From Streptococcus parasanguinis (GTDB lineage: Bacteria > Bacillota > Bacilli > Lactobacillales > Streptococcaceae): a DNA stretch of 12,412 nucleotides. The translations under genes were made by a program, and so were the position numbers. Under the pieces are notes generated by a model, which had not been told where the DNA came from, did not search any database, and saw only the letters and a list, made by a program, of their open reading frames with translations. Positions 1 to 7,400 of this stretch are shown one piece after another. The stretch covers positions 1 to 12,412 of the forward strand of contig JAGZKI010000057.1 of the NCBI GenBank assembly GCA_018365265.1, read 5' to 3'. Position 1 is the first letter of the stretch; each line of letters opens with the position of its first letter.

Positions 1-3000
1 TGTTGACTGCGATTGGGACAAGGAAGTTGATTTAGATACCAAATCAGATAATGATTCTGACTGACTCGCTGAAATTGATTCGCGGACTTGCGATTCAGAT
101 TGGCTTGCCGAAACCGAAGATTGAACTTGTGACTCAGATTGGCTTGCCGAAACCGAAGATTGAACTTGTGACTCAGATTGGCTTGCTGAAATCGAAGATT
201 GAACCAACGATTCTGATTGGCTCGCAGAAAGCGATTCTTGAACTTGTAAGTCAGATTCGCTTGCTGAAACTGATGCTTGAACCAACGATTCTGATTGGCT
301 TGCAGAAAGCGATTCTTGAACTTGTGAGTCAGATTGGCTTGCCGAAACTGAGTCTTGGACTTGCGATTCGAATTGACTCGCCGAAACCGATGCTTGAACC
401 TGTGACTCAGATTGGCTTGCTGAAATCGAAGCTTGGGCTTGCAACTCAGACTGACTTACTGAAATTGATTCGCGGACTTGCGATTCAGATTGACTCGCTG
501 AAGTCGAGACTTGGACTTGTGAATCTGATTGACTCGCAGATGTTGAAGCTTGGACTTGTGATTCGGATTGACTTGCTGAAGCCGAGGCTTGAACTTGTGA
601 TTCAGATTGGCTTGCCGAAATCGAAGATTGAACTTGTGATTCAGATTGGCTTGCCGAAGCCGAAGCTTGAATCAATGACTCGGACTGGCTTACTGATGTT
701 GAAGCTTGAACCTGTGACTCTGACTGACTTGCCGAAACCGAAGCTTGAACTTGTGATTCAGATTGGCTTGCCGAAACTGATTCTCGGACTTGCGATTCAG
801 ATTGACTTGCTGAAACTGATGCTTGAACCAACGATTCTGATTGGCTCGCAGAAAGCGAAGCTTGAACCTGCGACCCTGACTGACTTGCCGAAATTGAAGC
901 TTGGACTTGAGATTCGGACTGGCTGGCAGAAATTGATTCTTGAACTTGCGATTCTGATTGACTCGCTGAAATCGAAGCTTGAACTTGTAATTCAGATTGA
1001 CTTGCTGAAGCCGAAGCTTTAATCAATGACTCGGACTGGCTTGCTGAAACTGATGCTTGGACTTGTGAGTCAGATTGACTTACCGAAAGTGATTCTTGGG
1101 CTTGCAACTCAGACTGGCTCGCTGAAGCCGAAGCTTGGACTTGTGACTCAGACTGGCTTGCTGAAAGCGATTCTCGAACCTGTGACTCAGACCGACTTGC
1201 TGAAAGCGATTCTCGAACCTGTGACTCAGACCGACTTGCTGAAAGCGATTCTCGAACCTGTGACTCAGACTGACTTGCCGAAACCGAAGCTTGAACCTGC
1301 GACTCTGACTGACTTGTTGAAATCGATTCTCGTACTTGCGACTCTGAATGGCTTGCCGAAACCGAAGCTTGGGCTTGTGACTCAGATTGACTTACGGAAG
1401 CTGAAGCTTGAACTTGTGAGTCAGATTGGCTTGCTGAAATCGAAGCTTGAACTTGTGATTCGGACTGGCTTGCTGAAAGCGATTCTAGGACTTGCGATTC
1501 TGACTGGCTTGCTGAAATCGAAGCTTGGACTTGTGAATCTGATTGACTCGCAGATGTTGAAGCTTGAACTTGTGATTCTGATTCGCTTGCTGAAACTGAG
1601 GCTTGAACCAACGATTCTGATTGGCTCGCAGAAATTGATTCTTGAACTTGTGAGTCAGATTGGCTTGCTGAGATCGAAGCTTGAACTTGTGAGTCAGATT
1701 GACTTACCGAAGTCGAAGATTGAACTTGTGACTCTGACTGGCTTGCTGAGATTGAAGCTTGGACCAACGACTCAGATTGACTTGCTGAAGTTGAGGCTTG
1801 AGCTTGTGATTCAGATTGGCTTGCTGAAGTCGATGATTGAACCCGTGACTCAGATTGACTTAACGAAGCCGAAGCTTGAACTTGTGAGTCTGATTGACTT
1901 ACGGAAATCGAGGCTTGTATTTGTGACTCAGATTGGCTTGCTGAAATCGAGAAACTTTGCGATTGTGAGGCAGATTCTGACGGTTTCATTCTCCGATAAT
2001 AATAAGTGGTACTGATTAATGGGTATGGGACTACATATTTTTTGATTGTTTGTTTGAAGTTAGAGAAGCCGTCTGCTCCGTGAGGCGTCGCATCCTCTCC
2101 TACAATCATGGTTGAATTATTACTAACAGACGGTGAGCGTGGAAGTTCCGTGAATGGTTTTGGAACTGTATATTCGATCCCTGTTTTCTCATCTGTATAA
2201 GTAACCGTCTCCTTAGTAGAGAACCATCCCGTAATATCCAACTCTAAATGTTGTTCATCTATCCGTCTTGGTGTCACATTCAGGAAGTAATCCTTGTTTT
2301 GACTTTCAACCCTACGGGTTCCACCTAAATCAGTAAGATTATCCGTACGATCCTGATTAAAGTCTTTTTCATAAACAAGTGTATAAACATTAGTCACTTG
2401 AGTATTGCCTAAATCGCCACTACTAACATCATGAATTTTAGAAGGATCTAAAACATAGTAGCGAAGTGAATAATCACCATTCTGATTCAACTGGACAACT
2501 TCACTTTTAATGAAATGCTCACGCGCATCACCTAGTAATTCAATTGTTGACTTTCCATTCTTACTATTATCAAATACCCCACTTTTCCAATTTGGAGATA
2601 TATTTCTTGCTGCAACTTGTACGTAACCTGGGAATTCGCGCGGATTTGAAGCCGTATAGTGTTGGCCTTCCAACCCATAGATTTTATATTCCATTAACGC
2701 TCTTTCTCTTCCCGTTGGTTGGTACTCTGTAGTGTAGGGATCAGCATAGGGATCAACTTCTCTATAAAATGTTGATTGTTGCCCTACCATAGAGGGAATT
2801 TTGATACGAGGATACGTTAGAATTAATTTTCCTTGATTCGAAGGCTCCATGACATCATAAATACTCCGGAACAAGACAGCTTGATCCGGAATAACTTGCG
2901 TCACAATTCCAAAAGTCGCGTTATCTTCAGAAGGTATCGAATTGTAAACCCTGTTTCCAAGTGGAGCTTCACCAATCAATACTTCTTTTGGTAGTTGGAT

Positions 3001-4254
3001 CTCTTCTCCCGTTCTACTTGGAGATACTGTTTGTGAAAAAATCTCTGCCCCATCTGATTTCCGAACAATACGGAAATAAACATCCATTCCTTTACGTTTG
3101 TCTGGGGCTATTTCACTGGTATCAATCGACATAGTCGCATAGTAACCGAGCGAGTTTCCTTGTTTATTTACAAATTCCCAAATTCCAAATGTATAGCGAT
3201 GCAAGTAGGGGTTATCTGCATACATTTTAAGTTCTTCAGGTGTAAGCTTTAAAGCATCTTTATCAAGATGAGGATCTTTAAGATAACCTGGTGTATCAAG
3301 AGTGGGGTCTTCTACACTGGCACCGTTTGGATCATCTGGATTGGGTTTTATGCTTAAAATATCAGGTTCAGTATAGACTTCCTCATAAATTGGAGACAAT
3401 TGAGCTGAGATAGCTGGTTTCCCATTTACATTGGAATTTCCCACAAAGCCTGCAGCTGTTAAGGTGGTCATCATCTCGTCAACCGCTTTGCCCAAACGAT
3501 CGCGTTGCTCAGCATAAGCTTGCGCACTGGCATTTGTGTGGATCAAGTTATTGCTTGCAATCACTTCAGCCTGCACTTTGTTAATGACCTCTTCGACCAC
3601 TGCTTGACGATCAGTGTCCGTCATTGTAGATGCGTAATCCCCTGCAATTTTTTGGAGCAATTCAGCTTCAGAGGTATTTTGTCCTAAAACAGTGGCTTCT
3701 TCTAAACTAGTCGGCTCTTCAATACCTGCTTCTGACTCTAGAGCTTGAGAAGACTCGCTAAGTGCAGTTGACAGTGCAGTTGACCCAACTTTGCTCAAGG
3801 ACAAAGAAGCAGATTCACTGATTGAAGTCGACGCACTCTCAGATGTAGAAAGGCTAGTGGATTCTGAAACAGAGATGGATTTTGAAGGCTGGCTTGAAGT
3901 TTTCGCTAAGACCACACTATCCACTTCTGCCAAGGTTTCCTCTTTTGTCTCAGAAACCGTTGGTGCAAGTGATGTTGCATCCTCCGCCTTAGCAGTCGTA
4001 GCAAGCACAGCACCTCCAAAAACAGTTCCTACCGCAATCAAACCTTTTAAGAAGGCTTGGCTATTCTTTTGACTTTCTATTTGATCTTGCTGCACGTTAG
4101 CAATGATGGCCTCCTCCACTTGCCCACGTACCACACGAAAGAGACCTAGAGCTGATGTTGATGCTCGAAGCCAATTTTTTCCTGATTTAATTAATTTGAA
4201 GCGTACGACACGATCTGTTTCACGAAAGTTTCCTTTTGAACGCTTAAATTGCAT
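1..4254 (-). CDS. Serine-rich repeat surface adhesin A (3'-truncated by window edge)
   Basis: This is an SRR glycoprotein adhesin, a cell-wall protein expected to bind host glycans or other bacteria. The reading frame is open without a stop from the ATG at 4254 to the window edge (1418 codons), so the C-terminus and any LPXTG anchor lie outside. In order: accessory-Sec signal peptide (residues 1-90, cut after AKA); a short serine-rich stretch (about 119-170); a helical segment (about 195-270, with VVEEVINKVQAEV and QRDRLGKAVDEM); a beta-rich region (about 345-757) that I do not recognise as a named fold; and then a long SRR stalk of 13-residue units with consensus close to ESQVQASVSASQS. A helical module before a beta-rich one recalls the Fap1 head, but that is inference. 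An AAGGGG RBS six bases before the ATG supports the start. The binding region shows no evident similarity to that of gene B, although the first 44 residues match at 35 positions. Confidence 0.93.
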   Translation of the reverse strand, partial: MQFKRSKGNFRETDRVVRFKLIKSGKNWLRASTSALGLFRVVRGQVEEAIIANVQQDQIESQKNSQAFLKGLIAVGTVFGGAVLATTAKAEDATSLAPTVSETKEETLAEVDSVVLAKTSSQPSKSISVSESTSLSTSESASTSISESASLSLSKVGSTALSTALSESSQALESEAGIEEPTSLEEATVLGQNTSEAELLQKIAGDYASTMTDTDRQAVVEEVINKVQAEVIASNNLIHTNASAQAYAEQRDRLGKAVDEMMTTLTAAGFVGNSNVNGKPAISAQLSPIYEEVYTEPDILSIKPNPDDPNGASVEDPTLDTPGYLKDPHLDKDALKLTPEELKMYADNPYLHRYTFGIWEFVNKQGNSLGYYATMSIDTSEIAPDKRKGMDVYFRIVRKSDGAEIFSQTVSPSRTGEEIQLPKEVLIGEAPLGNRVYNSIPSEDNATFGIVTQVIPDQAVLFRSIYDVMEPSNQGKLILTYPRIKIPSMVGQQSTFYREVDPYADPYTTEYQPTGRERALMEYKIYGLEGQHYTASNPREFPGYVQVAARNISPNWKSGVFDNSKNGKSTIELLGDAREHFIKSEVVQLNQNGDYSLRYYVLDPSKIHDVSSGDLGNTQVTNVYTLVYEKDFNQDRTDNLTDLGGTRRVESQNKDYFLNVTPRRIDEQHLELDITGWFSTKETVTYTDEKTGIEYTVPKPFTELPRSPSVSNNSTMIVGEDATPHGADGFSNFKQTIKKYVVPYPLISTTYYYRRMKPSESASQSQSFSISASQSESQIQASISVSQSDSQVQASASLSQSESRVQSSTSASQSESQAQASTSASQSESLVQASISASQSESQVQSSTSVSQSDSQVQASISASQSDSQVQESISASQSESLVQASVSASESESQVQASTSASQSDSQVQASISASQSESQVLESLSASQSESQVQASISASQSDSQVQASASVSQSESQAQASVSASHSESQVRESISTSQSESQVQASVSASQSESQVRESLSASRSESQVRESLSASRSESQVRESLSASQSESQVQASASASQSELQAQESLSVSQSDSQVQASVSASQSESLIKASASASQSELQVQASISASQSESQVQESISASQSESQVQASISASQSGSQVQASLSASQSESLVQASVSASQSESQVRESVSASQSESQVQASVSASQSESQVQASTSVSQSESLIQASASASQSESQVQSSISASQSESQVQASASASQSESQVQASTSASQSDSQVQVSTSASQSESQVRESISVSQSELQAQASISASQSESQVQASVSASQFESQVQDSVSASQSDSQVQESLSASQSESLVQASVSASESDLQVQESLSASQSESLVQSSISASQSESQVQSSVSASQSESQVQSSVSASQSESQVRESISASQSESLSDLVSKSTSLSQSQST
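58..1955 (-). repeat. 39-bp tandem array encoding the 13-residue SRR units of adhesin A
   Basis: About 48 degenerate copies of a 39-bp unit run in perfect register. The two longest plus-strand open frames over it are offset by 975 bases, exactly 25 units. The minus-strand product repeats ESQVQASVSASQS with substitutions, mainly at the Val, Ala and second-to-last Ser positions. Serines are mostly at alternate positions, but Gln-Val-Gln breaks the serine spacing once per unit. Near the low edge (1-57) the repeat changes to a Lys/Asp-containing SLSDLVSKSTSLSQSQST type. Three nearly identical adjacent copies at about 1151-1267 point to recent unit duplication. Confidence 0.92.
1984..3744 (-). other. 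Binding region of adhesin A (unrecognised fold)
   Basis: About 585 non-repetitive residues (about 171-757) lie between the short serine-rich stretch and the repeat stalk, the position of the ligand-binding head in all known SRR adhesins. The first 100 residues look helical. The rest alternates short hydrophobic strands with turns, is rich in Tyr, Asp and Pro, and includes segments such as ATFGIVTQVIPDQAVLFRS and GKLILTYPRIKIP. It contains no cysteine. I see no Siglec-type Arg motif or clear Ig repeat like those in gene B. The ligand cannot be named from the sequence. Confidence 0.7.
3985..4254 (-). other. Accessory-Sec signal peptide of adhesin A
   Basis: Residues 1-90 form the unusually long signal peptide typical of SRR proteins exported by SecA2/SecY2. 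The n-region is long and basic and carries K20-L-I-K23-S-G25-K26-N-W28, which fits the KxYKxGKxW family motif with Ile in place of Tyr. The hydrophobic core (about 67-86) is rich in glycine (KGLIAVGTVFGGAV), as in GspB, where core glycines steer the protein away from the general Sec route. The likely signal peptidase site is AKA before Glu91. The cleavage position is inferred from the AxA rule. Confidence 0.88.
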
Positions 4255-4260
4255 GATATT

Positions 4261-4266
4261 CCCCTT
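4261..4266 (-). promoter_or_regulatory. Ribosome binding site of adhesin A
   Basis: AAGGGG (on the minus strand) lies six bases upstream of the ATG at 4254. It fixes the start and agrees with the aligned start of gene B, whose protein begins with the same MxFKRSKG sequence. Confidence 0.85.
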
Positions 4267-4284
4267 ACATTATAGTCATTATTC

Positions 4285-4312
4285 ATTATACAGGAATACT
4301 ACGCAGATTCAA
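4285..4312 (-). promoter_or_regulatory. Candidate sigma-70-type promoter for adhesin A
   Basis: A perfect TATAAT -10 box lies at 4285-4290 with TTGAAT as the best -35 at 4307-4312 and a 16-base spacer. Transcription would begin near 4278, giving a short leader of about 25 bases. A second TATAAT at 4269-4274 is too close to the RBS to be likely. The upstream DNA (4313-4395) is very A+T-rich, as expected of a promoter UP region. The call rests on consensus match and on its place just after the terminator of gene B. Confidence 0.6.
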
Positions 4313-4399
4313 GTAATTTGCTACGAAAAACTTATATATTATTGCTTTATTTTCAAATTTTTTGCAACAAATTTAAAATATTTTATTCTACTAGTAAAA

Positions 4400-4425
4400 A
4401 AGTGAATCTCCTATGAGATTCACTT
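4400..4425 (-). terminator. Rho-independent terminator of adhesin B
   Basis: An 11-bp perfect stem (AAGTGAATCTC against GAGATTCACTT) with a 4-base loop lies about 25 bases after the stop codon of gene B. On the minus strand it runs straight into a T tract, which gives the orientation. It separates B from A, so A should not depend on read-through from B. Confidence 0.88.
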
Positions 4426-4449
4426 GAAAAAATGGTATTTCCTACTAGA

Positions 4450-7400
4450 TCAGTTACCCTTCTTTTTACGTCGGATAAGTCCAGTAATTCCAGCTAGCCC
4501 TGTAACAACCCCAAGGAGAGCTGATGTTACAGACCCTGTTTCGCCAGTATTCGGAAGCACCACAGATTGGCTGTGTTTTTGTGATCCACTTGCTGACTCG
4601 GAGGTCGACATTGATTCTGAACCAGAAGCTGATTGTGAACCGCTACCAGTTGTTGATACTGATTGTGATTGACTCACTGAAACTGAAGTACTTACTGATT
4701 CAGCAGCAGAGATTGAGTTGCTCAACAATACTGACACTGACTCAGACGTTGAAACTGATTCAGATGTTGACGCTGACTCGGACGTTGAAACTGACTCGGA
4801 TGTTGACGCCGACTCAGACGTTGATACAGACTCGGATGCTGAAATCGATTCGGACGTAGATACTGATTCGGACGTAGATACTGATTCGGATGTTGAAACC
4901 GATTCAGATGTAGATACTGATTCGGATGTTGAAATCGATTCAGATGTTAACGCTGACTCGGATGTTGAGACTGACTCAGACGCTGATACCGATTCAGATG
5001 TTGACACTGATTCTGAAGTAGATACTGATTCAGAGGTTGACACCGATTCAGACGTTGATACTGACTCAGACGTTGAAATCGATTCAGACGTAGACACTGA
5101 CTCAGAGGTTGAAACTGACTCGGATGTTGAAACAGATTCAGAAGTAGATACTGACTCTGATGTCGATACCGACTCAGAAGTAGACATAGATTCGGATGTT
5201 GATACTGATTCAGATGTAGACACAGATTCGGATGTTGATACTGATTCAGATGTAGACACAGATTCGGATGTTGATACTGATTCCGACGCTGATACAGACT
5301 CAGACGCTGAAACCGACTCAGAGGTCGATACTGACTCAGACGTTGAAACGGATTCTGACGTCGAAACGGATTCTGACGTCGAAACTGACTCGGACGTTGA
5401 TGCTGACTCAGACGTAGAAACTGACTCAGACACTGACAATGACTCGGATGTTGATACTGATTCAGATGTAGACACAGATTCGGATGTTGATACTGACTCG
5501 AACGCAGAAACGGATTCTGATTTTGAAACAGACTCTGACGCTGAAATCGACTCAGATGTAGAGACTGATTCAGACGTTGAAACGGATTCTGACGTTGAGA
5601 CTGATTCAGAGGTTGACACCGATTCAGACGTTGATACAGACTCGGATGTTGAGACTAACTCGGATATCGACACTGATTCAGACGTTGAAACTGACTCGGA
5701 TGCTGAAATCGATTCGGACGTAGAGACTGACTCTGATGTCGATACCGACTCAGAAGTAGACACTGACTCGGACGTTGACACCGATTCGGATGTTGATACT
5801 GATTCAGATGTAGACACAGATTCGGATGTTGATACTGACTCGGACGCAGAAACGGATTCTGATACAGAAACAGATTCCGACGCTGATACAGACTCAGAGG
5901 TTGAAACTGACTCTGATGTTGAAACAGATTCAGAAGTAGATACTGACTCTGAGGTCGATACCGACTCAGAAGTAGACACTGACTCGGACGTTGATACTGA
6001 CTCGGACGCAGAAACGGATTCTGATTTTGAAACAGACTCTGACGCTGAAATCGACTCAGATGTAGATACTGACTCTGAGGTCGATACCGACTCAGAAGTA
6101 GACACTGACTCGGACGTTGATACTGATTCAGAGGTCGATGCTGATTCAGACGTTGATACTGATTCAGAGGTTGACACCGATTCAGACGTTGATACTGACT
6201 CTGAGGTTGAGACTGACTCAGACGCTGAGACTGATTCAGAGGTTGACACTGATTCTGAAGTAGATACTGATTCGGACGTCGATGCTGATTCAGAGGTTGA
6301 GACTGATTCAGATGTAGATACCGACTCAGATGTAGACACTGACTCAGACGTTGAGATTGATTCAGAGGCCGATACTGACTCAGACGTTGATACTGATTCT
6401 GAGGTAGAAATCGATTCAGACGTAGACACTGACTCTGAGGTTGAAACGGATTCTGATGTTGAAACAGATTCGGATGTTGATACTGACTCGGACGCAGAAA
6501 CGGATTCTGATGTTGAAACAGATTCCGACGCTGATACAGACTCAGACGCTGATACTGATTCTGAGATTGAAATCGATTCAGAGGTCGATACTGACTCTGA
6601 TGTTGATGCTGACTCTGATGTTGACACCGATTCAGAGGTAGATACTGACTCTGATGTTGACACCGATTCAGACGTTGATACAGACTCAGACGCTGAAATC
6701 GACTCAGATGTAGATACTGACTCGGAGGTTGAAACGGATTCTGAAGTAGATACTGATTTAGAGGCTGAAACCGACTCGGATGTTGACAGCGATTCAGATG
6801 TAGAAACTGATTCAGAAGTAGACACTGACTCTGAGGCTGATACTGAGCTGCTCAACGACGCTGACAATGATTCAGAGGCTGACACTGACTCGGACGTTGA
6901 TACTGATTCTGAGGTAGAAATCGATTCAGACGTTGAGACTGACTCAGATGTTGAGACTGACTCAGACGCTGATACTGATTCTGAGGTTGACGCTGACTCG
7001 GACGTTGATACTGATTCTGAGGTAGAAATCGATTCAGACGTAGACACTGATTCAGAGGCTGAAACCGACTCAGATGTAGATACTGACTCTGAGGTTGAAA
7101 CGGATTCTGATACAGAAACAGATTCGGATGTTGATACTGACTCGGACGCTGATACTGATTTGGAAATTGAGACCGATTCAGACGTAGAAATAGCTTCAGA
7201 GATTGATACCGACTCAGAGGTTGAAACTGATTCGGACATTGATACAGACTCAGAAGTTGAAACAGATGCTGACTCTGATACTGATTCTGAGGTCGATGCT
7301 GACTGGCTTTCTGATACTGAGCTGCTCAACGATGCTGACAATGATTCAGAGGCTGACAATGACTCGGACGTTGAGACTGACTCTGAGGTCGATGCTGATT

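Noticed and set aside
51..2015. Two plus-strand open frames rich in Leu/Ile/Lys over the adhesin A array
   Set aside because: They follow the 39-bp period of the minus-strand gene exactly and have no start signal or domain of their own.
4269..4274. Second TATAAT upstream of adhesin A as the promoter
   Set aside because: It is only about 15 bases from the ATG and would start the transcript within or after the RBS.
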